Assembly: GCF_010092985.1 (NCBI RefSeq)
Contig: NZ_CP048106.1
Coordinates: forward strand, 3,944,001-4,008,000
Reading direction: 5' to 3'
Length of the DNA: 64,000 nt
From: Pontibacter pudoricolor
GTDB taxonomy: Bacteria; Bacteroidota; Bacteroidia; Cytophagales; Hymenobacteraceae
Part shown: positions 1 through 9,411 of the stretch, in pieces
Layout: every line of letters begins with the position of its first letter
Position numbering within the stretch: position 1 is the first letter of the stretch
Position numbers and translations under genes: made by a program
Notes under the pieces: model-generated
The model's database searches: none
What the model was told of the DNA's origin: nothing
What the model saw: only the letters and a program-made list of their open reading frames with translations

Positions 1-1
1 A

Positions 2-1204
2 GAGCCTATGGAGGTGGTGCAGCACTATACCAATGTGTATCACCGTGACCTCGAAAAACTGAACACGCTTTCTCCGGATATCGAGCCACGGGCATCGGGC
101 CACATCATCGAGCAGATAGAGATGATAAAGGAAATTCTGGAAAATGGCTTTGCTTACGAAGTGAACGGATCAGTTTACTTTGATGTGCCGGCTTATAACA
201 AGGATCATAACTATGGCAAGTTGTCAGGCAGAATTATAGAGGACCTGCTGAGCAACACCCGCGAAACAGAAGGACACGACGAAAAGCGCTCTCCCCTGGA
301 TTTTGCCCTCTGGAAAAAAGCTTCTCCGTCGCACATCATGCGCTGGCCTTCGCCGTGGAGCGATGGTTTCCCGGGATGGCATCTGGAGTGCTCGGCTATG
401 AGCCGGAAATACCTGGGCGAGAACTTTGATATACACGGCGGTGGCCTGGATCTGATGTTCCCGCACCACGAATGCGAGATAGCACAAAGCCAGGCGAGTC
501 ATAGCCATTCGGACGCTGCCAAATACTGGGTGCATAACAACATGATCACCGTGAACGGGCAGAAGATGGGGAAATCGCTGGGTAACTTTATTAACCTGAG
601 CGAGCTGTTCAGCGGCAACCAAGAGATGCTGGAACAGGCTTATAGCCCAATGACGATCCGCTTCTTTATTCTGCAAGCACACTACAGGAGCACCTTAGAC
701 TTTAGCAACGAAGCATTGCAGGCAGCGCGCAAAGGTTACACCAAGCTGATGAATGGACTGCGCGTGCTGGATAAAATGCAGTACCCGGAAGAGGCTGCCA
801 CTCCTGACGAGAAGCTAAACGAAGAACTGCTGAAGCTGACTGAAGATTGCTTCCGTGGCCTGGACGATGACATGAACACCGCGCGAACTATAGCTTCGCT
901 CTTTAACCTGCTTAAAAAGATAAACAGCCTGTACTTAGGGCAACTGCAGATCGGGAATCTTACACGTGGAACATTTGATACCGTAAAAGAAACCTACAGA
1001 ACGCTGGTATTGGATATTCTGGGCCTGAAAGAAGAACCGCTCGGCGACCAAGAGGAAATGCTGAACCTGGTGCTTACGTTTTATAAAGAAGCAAAGGAGT
1101 CTAAGGCATACGATAAGGTAGATGCCATCCGTGCAGAACTTAAAAAGCAGGGCATTGTAATTAAGGATTTAAAAACCGGTATCGACTGGGCTTATGAAGA
1201 ATAA
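2..1204 (+). CDS. cysS: Cysteinyl-tRNA synthetase, 3' part (cut by window start)
   Basis: Class I aminoacyl-tRNA synthetase that charges tRNA-Cys with cysteine in the cytoplasm. The reading frame is open from base 2, so the ATG at 8 is internal and the N-terminal part, with the HIGH motif, lies outside the window. Visible hallmarks are the zinc/active-site region [19 protein letters not shown] and the KMSKS-type loop, here KMGKSLGN, where Gly replaces the first Ser as is common in CysRS. The C-terminal helical anticodon-binding region follows. The end overlaps the next gene by 11 bases (1194-1204), which suggests translational coupling. Identification is secure; only the missing 5' part is unknown. 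Confidence 0.97.
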   Translation, partial: EPMEVVQHYTNVYHRDLEKLNTLSPDIEPRASGHIIEQIEMIKEILENGFAYEVNGSVYFDVPAYNKDHNYGKLSGRIIEDLLSNTRETEGHDEKRSPLDFALWKKASPSHIMRWPSPWSDGFPGWHLECSAMSRKYLGENFDIHGGGLDLMFPHHECEIAQSQASHSHSDAAKYWVHNNMITVNGQKMGKSLGNFINLSELFSGNQEMLEQAYSPMTIRFFILQAHYRSTLDFSNEALQAARKGYTKLMNGLRVLDKMQYPEEAATPDEKLNEELLKLTEDCFRGLDDDMNTARTIASLFNLLKKINSLYLGQLQIGNLTRGTFDTVKETYRTLVLDILGLKEEPLGDQEEMLNLVLTFYKEAKESKAYDKVDAIRAELKKQGIVIKDLKTGIDWAYEE

Positions 1205-2213
1205 ATTGAACGTTCTGGCTATCCTTTTCTGTGGTGCGCTGGCACTTTATAGTTGCGACTCATCAGAGAAAAGCGCGCAGCAGGAAACGACAGTATCCGA
1301 AACTGAAACCGAACCAGCAGGCGTGAAGGCGCCGGAATTTAATGCCGACTCAGCTTATAAATTTGTAGCTAAGCAAGTAGCTTTTGGCCCACGTGTGCCA
1401 AACTCAGAAGCTCATAAAGCTACCGGCGACTGGATCATCAGCAAGCTAAAAGAATATGGTGCTGAGGTAGAAGTACAGGAGTTTCAGATGCGTGCTTATG
1501 ATGGTACCTTGCTGAACCTGCGCAACATAATTGCCTCCTATAACCCGGAAGCCGGAACGCGCATAATGCTGGCCGCCCACTGGGACACCCGCCCGTATGC
1601 TGACAAAGACACCAATAACCAGAAGAAACCGATCGACGGCGCCAACGATGGTGGTAGCGGGGTAGCAGTACTGTTAGAAATTGCCAGAACTATAAACGGA
1701 GCGCAGCAAAAGCCGGGTGTAGGTGTAGACCTCTTCTTTTTTGATGGCGAGGATTATGGCCAGCCCGACGATAGTGAGTTACCTTACAAAGAAGATTCCT
1801 GGTGTTTAGGGTCGCAATACTGGAGCCGCAACAAGCATAACCCGAACTATACCGCTAAATATGGTATTTTGCTGGATATGGTGGGAGCCAATAATGCACG
1901 GTTTGCCCGCGAAGGCACATCTATGCAGTATGCAAAAAATGTAGTTGATAAAGTATGGAAAGCAGGCAACCAATTGGGCTACTCCGATTACTTTAAATAT
2001 GTAAACGCTCCTGCCATCACCGACGATCACGCGTATATCAATGCCATTGCCAGGATTCCGATGATCGATATTATAGAGTATAACATGAGCAGCATAGACG
2101 GAGACTTTTTTGGAGATTACCACCACCGCCACTCAGACAGCATGTCCATCATCAGCCCTAAAACACTGAAAGCGGTAGGGCAGACAGTGCTGCATGTGGT
2201 GTATAACGAATAA
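1194..2213 (+). CDS. M28-family zinc peptidase / glutaminyl-peptide cyclotransferase-like lipoprotein
   Basis: Predicted surface or periplasmic lipoprotein: a signal peptide ends in a lipobox (LYSC, Cys about residue 21). It is followed by an M28-type alpha/beta zinc hydrolase domain. The metal-binding motifs visible are AHWDTRP, the DGANDGGSG Asp segment, FFDGEDYG and DDHAYI. Together with SWCLGSQYW and DMVGA they resemble bacterial glutaminyl cyclase-like proteins more than true aminopeptidases. Family knowledge: such enzymes convert N-terminal Gln to pyroglutamate or trim N-terminal residues of exported proteins. The start codon lies inside cysS (11-base overlap), so the two are likely co-transcribed. 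Cyclase versus peptidase activity cannot be decided from sequence alone. Confidence 0.85.
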   Translation: MKNKLNVLAILFCGALALYSCDSSEKSAQQETTVSETETEPAGVKAPEFNADSAYKFVAKQVAFGPRVPNSEAHKATGDWIISKLKEYGAEVEVQEFQMRAYDGTLLNLRNIIASYNPEAGTRIMLAAHWDTRPYADKDTNNQKKPIDGANDGGSGVAVLLEIARTINGAQQKPGVGVDLFFFDGEDYGQPDDSELPYKEDSWCLGSQYWSRNKHNPNYTAKYGILLDMVGANNARFAREGTSMQYAKNVVDKVWKAGNQLGYSDYFKYVNAPAITDDHAYINAIARIPMIDIIEYNMSSIDGDFFGDYHHRHSDSMSIISPKTLKAVGQTVLHVVYNE

Positions 2214-2232
2214 AAAAACAACTATAAACTAT

Positions 2233-2262
2233 AAATGGACGCTTGACGAGCGTCCATTTTTT
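2233..2262. terminator. Intrinsic terminator between convergent genes
   Basis: An 11-bp perfect stem (AAATGGACGCT at 2233-2243 and its complement at 2249-2259) with a 5-base loop, followed by a T-run. It lies between the M28 gene and the convergent lipoprotein gene. A-runs on the left also let it work for the minus strand. Confidence 0.85.
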
Positions 2263-2944
2263 ATTGTGCTGTAGATTGCGGTTGTATCAGGTGGTCTTTG
2301 GCGAGCTGGTTTACGGTAAGCTCAGCCAGCTTTTCGGCCGCCTTGCGCATGCTCGACGGGCTATGCGAATGCGACTGCGCAGACCAGATTAAGACATCAT
2401 TATCTACCCCGTACAGGTTTGTTTCAAGGTAATAGATCTTGTCTTCTGTATAATAACCGGGCTCGTACAGGATAGGGTACCAGTGCGTATAGTATCCCCG
2501 GAAGTTACCATACCACGAGAAATAAGTTACCGGGCGGTACTCCACATTGCCGGGTACATAACGGGTTTCTGTTTTCTGGTCAACCAGCGCAACTGTCAGC
2601 ACAGCATCATAGTCATCTCCACGCATTTTCTCTAACAGCAGGTTTACATCAGGGCTTTTATCGGCTCCTCTTAATGGAGGGAAGATGTCGATGCTCATGG
2701 TTGCCTTTATACCACGTTGCTGAAGTTGCATCTGCATGTCTTTTTCAACTTCCTGCCGGGCAAGAATATTGTCGGTGAGCGCTGCGACTACAATGTTATC
2801 ATAGGTTTTTCCGGTTGCCTCAGGGTTTTTCCAGGAGCCGGTAAGCTGGGTAGAGGAAGCGCAGGCATACACAATAAGTGAAAGGATAAATACAGCGATT
2901 GAAGGAGGGAGTTTGTGATGCGCAAAGTTCTTTATAGTTCTCAT
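2261..2944 (-). CDS. Putative lipoprotein, DUF4136-like
   Basis: Exported lipoprotein of unknown role. I chose the ATG at 2944 because it places a basic n-region, a hydrophobic stretch and a lipobox (VYAC) in the normal order; the frame stays open further upstream to 3049 but that extension lacks signal features. The mature part starts with a T-G-S-W segment, then a region with alternating beta/alpha character (VVVAALTDNILARQEVE), and a tyrosine/tryptophan-rich middle. This layout resembles the DUF4136-type lipoproteins common in Bacteroidota, which is my best guess rather than a firm match. It is convergent with the M28 peptidase and divergent from the amidohydrolase pair. Confidence 0.7.
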   Translation of the reverse strand: MRTIKNFAHHKLPPSIAVFILSLIVYACASSTQLTGSWKNPEATGKTYDNIVVAALTDNILARQEVEKDMQMQLQQRGIKATMSIDIFPPLRGADKSPDVNLLLEKMRGDDYDAVLTVALVDQKTETRYVPGNVEYRPVTYFSWYGNFRGYYTHWYPILYEPGYYTEDKIYYLETNLYGVDNDVLIWSAQSHSHSPSSMRKAAEKLAELTVNQLAKDHLIQPQSTAQ

Positions 2945-3117
2945 AGCGGTAAGATAGATAGTGTAATAATAATAACGATTTTGGTTTTGTTTAGATGTTG
3001 CCTGAGAAGTAAGAACTATAGCTGTTGCCTGACTAAGAAATGTTTTCAAATGCAGGTTAAAATGTTTAAGTTAAAGGTGTTAAAAACTAACCTGATCTAT
3101 ATTTCAACTTAACCCTG

Positions 3118-4419
3118 ATGAAAAAGAATAACCTGTTGCTCGCAGCGCTTGGCCTGTCCGGCTTTCTGCTGGCTGGCAACGCCTTTGCCCAGGAGCAGCC
3201 CCACGTCTTTAAAAATGCCCGCATCCTGCCTATAGCTGGTAAACCGATAGAAAATGGTGTGCTGGTAGTGCAGCATGGCAAAATAACAGCCGTTGGCGCT
3301 GCCGGTGATGTGAAAATACCCAAAGGAGCCACCGAATTTGACATGGCCGGGAAAGTGCTGATGCCAGGCTTGGTAGACACGCACTCACATTTGGGTGAAG
3401 GTGCAGGCGGCGACGCTTCTGCTCCGTTGCAACCCGATGTGCGCATCATAGATGGCATTAACCCGATCAGCGATTCGTTTAAGCGTGCGCTGGCCGGAGG
3501 AATAACTACTGTAAACGTAATGCCGGGCTCGGGGCACCTGATGAGTGGCCAGACCGTGTACCTTAAAATGCGTGAAGGCAATACCATCAGTGACCTTACT
3601 TTTTGCGAGGATGTGACCAATGGCATCTGTGGCGGTATGAAAATGGCCAACGGAACAAACCCAATGCGACCAGCCCCCTTTCCGGGTACCCGCGCCAAAT
3701 CGGCAGCAATGGCAAGGCAGCTTTTCCTGGATGCGCAGCAATACCAAAGCAAGATAAAAGCAGCGAAAGGCAAAGCCGATAAAATGCCGGATCGCAAAGC
3801 AAACCTCGACCCTATAGTTGAGATTCTGGATGGCAGGCGTATTGTGCACTTCCATACGCACCGCTACGACGATGTGCTGACCGCGCTTAGATTACAGAAA
3901 GAATTTGGCTTTAAGATGGTGCTCCACCACGTGAGCGAAGCCTGGAAAGCTGCCGACGAAATTGCCAAGTCAGGTGTACCTGCTTCCATTATCACTTTGG
4001 ATTCTCCGGGTGGTAAATCGGAAGCTGTGGAAGTGAGAAATAGTAACGGAGCAGTTCTGGAAAAAGCCGGTGTACTTACTGCTTTCCATACCGATGATGG
4101 TATTACGGATTCGAGGTTGTTTATGCGAAGCGCTGCACTGGGCGTGCGTGCCGGCATGAGCCGTGAGAAAGCCCTGGAAGCCCTGACTATAGCCGGTGCC
4201 AAAATGCTGGAACTTGATAACCGCGTTGGCTCACTGGAAAAAGGTAAGGATGCGGATTTTATAGTTCTGAATGGGGAGCCGTTCAGTGTGTATACAACTA
4301 TAGAACAAACCTGGGTAGAAGGGAAAAAACGCTTCGATATCAGCAACCCCGAAGATAAAAAGTTTGCGACCGGCGGCTACAACACCTACCAGACCGATGT
4401 TCATTATCACACGCATTAA
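3118..4419 (+). CDS. Secreted amidohydrolase, metal ligands intact
   Basis: Amidohydrolase-superfamily enzyme (imidazolonepropionase/prolidase-like) with a Sec signal peptide ending near AFA-QEQ, so it acts in the periplasm or outside. The expected metal site can be followed: HSH at residues 89-91, HFHTH at 244-248, HH at 270-271 and HTDD at 324-327. Its substrate is not evident; relatives hydrolyse cyclic amides or dipeptides. The C-terminal G-S-L-E-K-G-K-D-A-D segment is the standard end of the beta-sandwich domain. It is followed after 85 bases by a paralogue in the same orientation with a degenerate active site, and the two probably form an operon. Confidence 0.88.
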   Translation: MKKNNLLLAALGLSGFLLAGNAFAQEQPHVFKNARILPIAGKPIENGVLVVQHGKITAVGAAGDVKIPKGATEFDMAGKVLMPGLVDTHSHLGEGAGGDASAPLQPDVRIIDGINPISDSFKRALAGGITTVNVMPGSGHLMSGQTVYLKMREGNTISDLTFCEDVTNGICGGMKMANGTNPMRPAPFPGTRAKSAAMARQLFLDAQQYQSKIKAAKGKADKMPDRKANLDPIVEILDGRRIVHFHTHRYDDVLTALRLQKEFGFKMVLHHVSEAWKAADEIAKSGVPASIITLDSPGGKSEAVEVRNSNGAVLEKAGVLTAFHTDDGITDSRLFMRSAALGVRAGMSREKALEALTIAGAKMLELDNRVGSLEKGKDADFIVLNGEPFSVYTTIEQTWVEGKKRFDISNPEDKKFATGGYNTYQTDVHYHTH

Positions 4420-4504
4420 TAAGTAAGAGTTAAGAGTGATGAGTTAGAGAGTGGATACCTATACTATCATCTCAAATTCGAACTATTTTCTTAGAAGAAT
4501 CAAC

Positions 4505-5719
4505 ATGAAAAAACATATACAAGTAGTTGCGGCTATAGTTGCGGGTCTGGCTATAGTTGGCGCCAGACAGGTGCAGGCACAGATAGCTGTTAAAGGCGAA
4601 ACAGTTTATACCATGGCCGGCACGCCTATTAAAAATGGCGTTGTACTTATAAAAGACGGCAAAATTGAAGCGGTGGGAGCAAACCTGCAGGTGCCGCAGA
4701 ATTATAAAACCTATAGTGCCAAGGTAGTAACGCCCGGTTTTGTAGATGCGCATACATCGGTTGGGTTAGCCGGTATTTATAACGTGCCCGCCGATCAGCA
4801 GCAACTCGAGAAAACAGCCCCGATACAACCCGAGCTTCGTGCTATAGATGCGTACAACCCAAACGAGGAGCTGATTGGATGGGTGCGCAGCCACGGTGTT
4901 ACAACTATAAATACGGGGCACGCTCCCGGCGCATTGGCCAGCGGGCAGCTTATGACTTTAAAAACAGCTGCCAGTGGCTTTAGTAACCTGCTCGATACTA
5001 CCAGTATGGTGGCGTTTACACTGGGTAACCAGGTAGCCGAAAACTATAACTCGCCCAAAACTACGGCAAAAGGTATTGCCATGCTCCGGGCAGAGTTGCA
5101 GGCGGCGCAGGTTTACGCTAAAAAGATGGGGAACAAAGATGCAGCCAAGCGACCTGACCGAAACCTTAAACTGGAGACGTTAGCGGGCGTGCTGAGCGGA
5201 AAATACAAGGCATTAGTAACAGCCAACAAAGCGCAGGATATAATGGCGGCGCTGCGCCTGGCAAAAGAATTTAACCTGGATATGGTACTTGACGGCGCTT
5301 CGGAAGCATACCTGTTGGTTGAGGAGATAAAAGCAGCCGGTGTTCCGGTTATAGTTCACCCGACGATGGCGCGGGCTTATGGCGAGAACAAAAACATATC
5401 TTTCGAAACAGCAGCTATACTTGCAAAAGCCGGCATTCCGGTAGCCATACAAAGTGGCTTCGAAGCCTATGTGCCGCGGGCGCGCGTACTCCTGTTCGAG
5501 GCGAGTGTAGCCGTGGCAAATGGCATGAAACCAGAGCAGGCACTTGCCGCGCTAACTATAGCTCCATCTAAAATAATTGGGCAGGACAAACGTATTGGCT
5601 CCCTGGAAAAAGGGAAAGATGCCGACATCGTGTTATTTGACGGAGACCCGTTCGAGTACACGTCGCATGTTTGCACTGTACTGGTAGATGGCAAAGTAGT
5701 AAGCGAAGCATGTATGTAG
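4505..5719 (+). CDS. Amidohydrolase-like protein lacking the metal site (pseudoenzyme)
   Basis: Paralogue of the preceding gene, with a signal peptide (cleavage near VQAQ) and the same fold markers, including the C-terminal GSLEKGKDADIV. I start it at 4505, where a typical signal peptide begins, rather than at an in-frame ATG at 4451. Compared position by position with its neighbour, the metal ligands are gone: HSH has become HTS (residues 83-85), the HFHTH segment is VTANKAQ, the HHVSEAW segment is DGASEAY, and HTDDG is QSGFEA. The frame is intact over 404 codons, so this is a maintained protein, probably a non-catalytic partner or binding protein for the active paralogue. That role is inference. 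Confidence 0.82.
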   Translation: MKKHIQVVAAIVAGLAIVGARQVQAQIAVKGETVYTMAGTPIKNGVVLIKDGKIEAVGANLQVPQNYKTYSAKVVTPGFVDAHTSVGLAGIYNVPADQQQLEKTAPIQPELRAIDAYNPNEELIGWVRSHGVTTINTGHAPGALASGQLMTLKTAASGFSNLLDTTSMVAFTLGNQVAENYNSPKTTAKGIAMLRAELQAAQVYAKKMGNKDAAKRPDRNLKLETLAGVLSGKYKALVTANKAQDIMAALRLAKEFNLDMVLDGASEAYLLVEEIKAAGVPVIVHPTMARAYGENKNISFETAAILAKAGIPVAIQSGFEAYVPRARVLLFEASVAVANGMKPEQALAALTIAPSKIIGQDKRIGSLEKGKDADIVLFDGDPFEYTSHVCTVLVDGKVVSEACM

Positions 5720-5760
5720 AAGCCTGCAGCTATAGCTTGCGGAACTATAGATAACTGTAA

Positions 5761-5800
5761 TCAGTGCCTGCTGAAATTTTAGCGGGCACTGATTTTTTTA
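5761..5800 (+). terminator. Intrinsic terminator after the amidohydrolase pair
   Basis: A 12-bp stem (TCAGTGCCTGCT at 5761-5772 and its near-complement at 5781-5792, one G-T pair), an 8-base AT-rich loop and a run of T. Confidence 0.85.
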
Positions 5801-5941
5801 TAGTAACCTTTTTGTGCTTACCAAGTAAGTGTTGGGAGTTCAGTCGGGCTTTCCTGTGTTATAATAAAGTTTCCCATCCCGGAGTTTACTGTCATAAACA
5901 TATTACAGTCCGAAAGAATATTAAAAGTATGTATACCTTGC

Positions 5942-5949
5942 TATATTTG
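5942..5949 (+). promoter_or_regulatory. Possible -7 box (TATATTTG) of the aldolase gene
   Basis: TATATTTG fits the Bacteroidota -7 consensus TAnnTTTG and lies about 50 bases before the preferred aldolase start. No clear TTG -33 box is visible at the expected distance, so this is a weak call. Confidence 0.35.
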
Positions 5950-5995
5950 TATCACCAAATCTAAAGTGTCTCTATCACAAAATATTAAAGACAAA

Positions 5996-7054
5996 ATGAA
6001 TTACGATAACATCGTTTCTTTACTTGGTTCTGAAGGAGAAAATCTGCTTCAGTATGAAAGCAAAACTATTTCTAAAGAGCAGCTGCACGCGCCGGGCCCG
6101 GACTTCGTGGACAGAATCTTTGCTCAGAGCAACCGTAGCCCACAAGTGCTGCGCAGCTTACAGCAATTATTCGACCATGGCCGTTTAGGGGGCACAGGTT
6201 ACCTGTCTATTTTGCCGGTTGACCAGGGCATTGAGCACACTGCCGGTGCATCGTTCGCACCAAACCCTATTTATTTCGACCCGGAGAACATCATTAAACT
6301 GGCTATGGAAGGTGGTTGCAACGCGGTTGCCACCACATTCGGTAACTTGGCCATGATGTCTAGAAAATATGCACACCGTATTCCGTTCATCGTTAAGATC
6401 AACCACAACGAACTGCTGACTTACCCTAACAAGTTCGATCAGATCATGTTCGGTTCTGTGGATGAGGCCTGGAACTTAGGTGCTGCTGCTGTTGGAGCAA
6501 CCATCTATTTCGGTTCCGAGGAGTCTTCTCGCCAGATCATTGAAGTAGCTGAAGCTTTTGAAAGAGCGCACCAGTTAGGTATGGCAACTATACTTTGGTG
6601 CTATGCGCGTAACAATGCCTTCAAAAAAGACGGTGTAGATTACCACGTAGCAGCTGATATTACCGCACAGGCAAACCACCTGGGTGTAACAATTCAGGCT
6701 GATATCATCAAGCAGAAACTTCCGGAAAACAACGGTGGCTTTACGGCTATCAACTTTGCGAAGTCTCATAAGGCGATGTACGATAAACTGACTACTGATA
6801 ACCCGATTGATTTAGCGCGTTACCAGGTAGCAAACTGTTATATGGGCCGTGCCGGTCTTATCAACTCTGGTGGCGAATCTAAAGGCGAGTCTGACCTGGC
6901 AGATGCAGTGCGTACAGCTGTAATTAACAAGCGTGCGGGCGGTATGGGCCTTATCTCAGGTCGTAAAGCATTCCAGAAGGATATGAAAGTTGGCGTTGAG
7001 TTACTGAACGCTATACAGGACGTATACCTGAGCAATGAGATTACATTAGCGTAA
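5996..7054 (+). CDS. Class I fructose-bisphosphate aldolase (DhnA type)
   Basis: Glycolytic/gluconeogenic aldolase that cleaves fructose 1,6-bisphosphate through a Schiff-base lysine. The sequence matches the long DhnA/FbaB-type class I aldolases common in Bacteroidota: the conserved start region [45 protein letters not shown] and the late [10 protein letters not shown]. The ATG at 5996 is preferred over an in-frame GTG at 5966 because family members begin at this point. The gene is a single transcription unit with a terminator immediately after it. It contains few copies of the AACTATAG motif, unlike its intergenic surroundings. Confidence 0.93.
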   Translation: MNYDNIVSLLGSEGENLLQYESKTISKEQLHAPGPDFVDRIFAQSNRSPQVLRSLQQLFDHGRLGGTGYLSILPVDQGIEHTAGASFAPNPIYFDPENIIKLAMEGGCNAVATTFGNLAMMSRKYAHRIPFIVKINHNELLTYPNKFDQIMFGSVDEAWNLGAAAVGATIYFGSEESSRQIIEVAEAFERAHQLGMATILWCYARNNAFKKDGVDYHVAADITAQANHLGVTIQADIIKQKLPENNGGFTAINFAKSHKAMYDKLTTDNPIDLARYQVANCYMGRAGLINSGGESKGESDLADAVRTAVINKRAGGMGLISGRKAFQKDMKVGVELLNAIQDVYLSNEITLA

Positions 7055-7090
7055 TTTGTAGCAGAACTGCTGATAATTACATATTTTTGT

Positions 7091-7140
7091 GGCCTGCCTT
7101 TTTTTGAGCTCTCCGGAGCCTGAAAGGCAGGCCATATTTT
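7091..7140. terminator. Intrinsic terminator after aldolase gene
   Basis: Stem GGCCTGCCTTT (7091-7101) with its exact complement at 7123-7133, followed by ATATTTTTT. The loop is about 21 bases and has its own small CTCCGGAG palindrome. Confidence 0.75.
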
Positions 7141-7209
7141 TTGAAACGCCGGCCGGTTGGCTGCAAGTATAGTTATCACATTTTATGTGCCCAGTGCACG
7201 CTTTAAACT

Positions 7210-8109
7210 ATGATGCCTTGGTTTAAAAGAGTAGAAAAAGGAATTCATACTCCTACTGAAGAGAAGAAAGAAACACCGGACGGGTTATGGTATAAGTGCC
7301 CTAGCTGCAAAGCTGTAACAAGCATGGCAGAGCACCGAAAAAACTTAAATACCTGCGTTAAGTGTAATCATCACGAGCGCATCGGTTCTAAAGAATACTT
7401 TGCTATACTTTTTGATAACAACGAGTTTACAGAACTGGATGAGAACCTGACATCCGGTGATCCGCTGGACTTTGTGGACTCTAAGCCTTACCCGAACCGT
7501 ATAGTTGCTACCCAAAAATCCACTGGTCTGAAAGACGCGGTGCGCAGCGCTTACGGTAAAATGAACGGCCAGGAGATTACGATTGCCTGCATGGACTTCA
7601 ATTTTATTGGTGGCTCTATGGGGTCGGTGGTAGGAGAGAAGATTGCCCGCGCCATTGACCACGCCCGCAAAACACGCACGCCGTTTATGATGATCTCTAA
7701 ATCGGGTGGCGCGCGTATGATGGAAGCCGGCTTCTCGCTGATGCAGATGGCCAAAACATCTGCTAAACTGGCGTTGCTGTCGGAGGAGGGCCTGCCTTAT
7801 ATTTCGATGCTTACTGACCCTACCACAGGTGGTGTAACGGCATCTTATGCCATGCTGGGCGATTTTAATATTGCTGAGCCGGGTGCGCTTATCGGGTTTG
7901 CCGGTCCGCGTGTAATTAAAGAAACGATTGGCAAAGACCTGCCGAAAGGTTTCCAGAGTGCTGAATTTGTACTGGAGCACGGTTTCCTTGATTTTATAGT
8001 TGATCGCAAAGAGCTGAAGCGACAACTAACAGACCTGCTAAGCATGATTTATGTGAAGGAAGCCAACCCCACACCGGATAAAACCCGCAAAACAACCAAA
8101 GCATCTTAA
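7210..8109 (+). CDS. accD: Acetyl-CoA carboxylase carboxyltransferase, beta subunit
   Basis: Cytoplasmic carboxyltransferase subunit that, with AccA, transfers the carboxyl group from biotin to acetyl-CoA in the first step of fatty-acid synthesis. An N-terminal four-cysteine zinc ribbon (CPSC...CVKC, about residues 37-59) precedes the crotonase-like domain with [18 protein letters not shown] and the oxyanion-hole region [11 protein letters not shown]. Length (299 aa) is normal for the family. Two adjacent ATG codons (7210, 7213) are both possible starts. No accA is next to it, so the complex is encoded at separate loci. A strong terminator follows. Confidence 0.97.
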   Translation: MMPWFKRVEKGIHTPTEEKKETPDGLWYKCPSCKAVTSMAEHRKNLNTCVKCNHHERIGSKEYFAILFDNNEFTELDENLTSGDPLDFVDSKPYPNRIVATQKSTGLKDAVRSAYGKMNGQEITIACMDFNFIGGSMGSVVGEKIARAIDHARKTRTPFMMISKSGGARMMEAGFSLMQMAKTSAKLALLSEEGLPYISMLTDPTTGGVTASYAMLGDFNIAEPGALIGFAGPRVIKETIGKDLPKGFQSAEFVLEHGFLDFIVDRKELKRQLTDLLSMIYVKEANPTPDKTRKTTKAS

Positions 8110-8130
8110 GTGCTTAAAATATAAAGTTTT

Positions 8131-8166
8131 AAAGCCTGCCATTTATTGTAATGGCAGGCTTTTTTA
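8131..8166 (+). terminator. Intrinsic terminator after accD
   Basis: A 13-bp perfect stem (AAAGCCTGCCATT at 8131-8143; complement 8150-8162) with a 6-base loop, followed by TTTTTATT. Confidence 0.9.
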
Positions 8167-8368
8167 TTGACAATAGTGGTAACGTGTGATTTATATATTC
8201 TGGAAACTAAATATTTTTTTGTGATTGGTTGTATAGTTTTAAGGATTTGAACGTTTGTGTAAAGCTGGCACTCGAATTGCAATAGGCTTGTGCAGCGATA
8301 GCCAATTAAATAATTTATCATAAACAGTACAGTTACCGTAAACCTAATCTTTACCAATTTTAAGAAAC

Positions 8369-9108
8369 ATGAAAGCTTTAAAATTATCATTAACCTCGTT
8401 TCTAGCTGCAGCTATGCTGTTCACGTCTTGCCAGAGCACACGTCCGACAGCTGATAACTCAGGTACAACTACAGAAACCTCGCAAACGGGTACTGAAAAA
8501 AAGGAATGAATAAAACTACCAAAGGCGGTATTATAGGTGCTGGCTCTGGTGCTGTTATTGGTGGCGTAATCGGTAACAAAATGGGTAACACTGCTGCCGG
8601 CGCTATTATTGGTGCTGCAGTAGGTGGTGCAACAGGTGCCGTTATTGGTCGCCGTATGGACAAGCAGGCCGAAGAGCTTGAGAAGAGCATGGAAAATGCA
8701 AACGTAGAGCGTGTAGGCGAGGCTATCCGTATCAATTTCGATTCTGGTATTTTGTTCGCAACTAACTCTGCCGAACTAAGCGCATCGGCCAAGCAGGACA
8801 TCGCTAAACTGGCTCAGACGTTAAAAGAGTACGAAGGAACCAACGTAATTATAGAAGGCCACACTGACAACACTGGTAGCTACGAACTGAACCAGAAGTT
8901 ATCAGAGCGCCGTGCGCAGTCTGTGTTAAACTATGCTAAGAGCGTAGGTGTTGACGGATCGCGTTTACAGGCCAAAGGTTATAGCTATGATCAGCCTATT
9001 GCTGATAACAGCACAGTTGCAGGCCGTAGCCAGAACCGTCGTGTGGAGATCATCATCATTGCAAACGAAGAAATGAAAAAAGCTGCTGAGAGCGGCCAGA
9101 TAAAGTAA
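8369..9108 (+). CDS. OmpA-family glycine-zipper lipoprotein with a -1 frameshift
   Basis: Reads as one outer-membrane lipoprotein only if the ribosome shifts to -1. From the ATG at 8369 a lipoprotein signal peptide (lipobox TSC) and a Thr/Ser-rich linker run to TGA at 8507-8509. The -1 frame then carries a glycine-zipper segment (GGIIGAGSGAVIGGVIGN) and a C-terminal peptidoglycan-binding OmpA domain (IEGHTDNTGSYELNQKLSERRA) up to 9108. The intact paralogue 300 bases downstream has the same architecture without a break: its A-run has eight A where this one has seven. The junction is exactly the heptamer A-AAA-AAG in frame. Alternatives are programmed frameshifting, RNA-polymerase slippage, a real inactivating deletion or a sequencing error. 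Joined length would be 246 aa against about 238 for the paralogue. Confidence 0.8.
8497..8503 (+). other. Slippery heptamer A-AAA-AAG at the frame junction
   Basis: In the frame of the ATG at 8369 the codons read GAA-AAA-AAG-GAA-TGA. The heptamer A-AAA-AAG is in the phase needed for -1 slippage, as in the known dnaX site, and the -1 frame continues GGA-ATG-AAT into the OmpA body. The stop and the next ATG overlap as ATGA, which would also allow reinitiation, but that product would lack a signal peptide. I could not identify a clear stimulatory hairpin downstream. Confidence 0.6.
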
Positions 9109-9136
9109 CACTATAAACTATAGTTAGCTTTTAGAG

Positions 9137-9168
9137 CGCCTGTCAGCTTCGGTTGGCAGGCGTTTTTT
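9137..9168 (+). terminator. Intrinsic terminator after the first OmpA-family gene
   Basis: Stem CGCCTG (9137-9142) with CAGGCG (9157-9162), inner partial pairing, then TTTTTTATTTAT. An exact AACTATAGTT decamer (9116-9125) lies between the stop codon and this hairpin. Confidence 0.75.
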
Positions 9169-9411
9169 ATTTATACCTACAGGCATGCGTATAACTAATG
9201 TTACGCTTTTTAAAAACCTGTGAAATATTTTAATCGTTAGAGTATACTATATAAGCTATATAAAGTAGTCAGCCTCAGTGGTATAGGTTAAGCGTGGTAA
9301 TACTGCGCTTTGTTGAAAGCTCAGAAAGCGGGTGCAAAACCAGAACATTTTTGAAAATATGAAGTATGAACCTCAGAATCTAACGATTCGCTAATGTAGA
9401 ATTAAACACAA
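9169..9411. other. Intergenic gap between the two OmpA-family genes
   Basis: AT-rich spacer with no open frame I would support. It contains a 10-bp inverted repeat (AATCGTTAGA at 9232-9241 and its complement at 9379-9388) separated by 137 bases, which may be chance. The promoter of the second OmpA-family gene should lie here, but no convincing TTG/TAnnTTTG pair stands out. Confidence 0.4.

Noticed and set aside
224..682. Long antisense open frames, for example opposite cysS and many other genes
   Set aside because: They are antisense shadows of well-supported genes with no family features of their own.
5764..5964. A 66-codon open frame between the amidohydrolase pair and the aldolase
   Set aside because: It starts inside the terminator hairpin, has no signal, domain or natural composition, and ends before the aldolase start.
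9232..9388. 10-bp inverted repeat between the two OmpA-family genes
   Set aside because: Arms are 137 bases apart and could arise by chance; no other evidence of a functional element.
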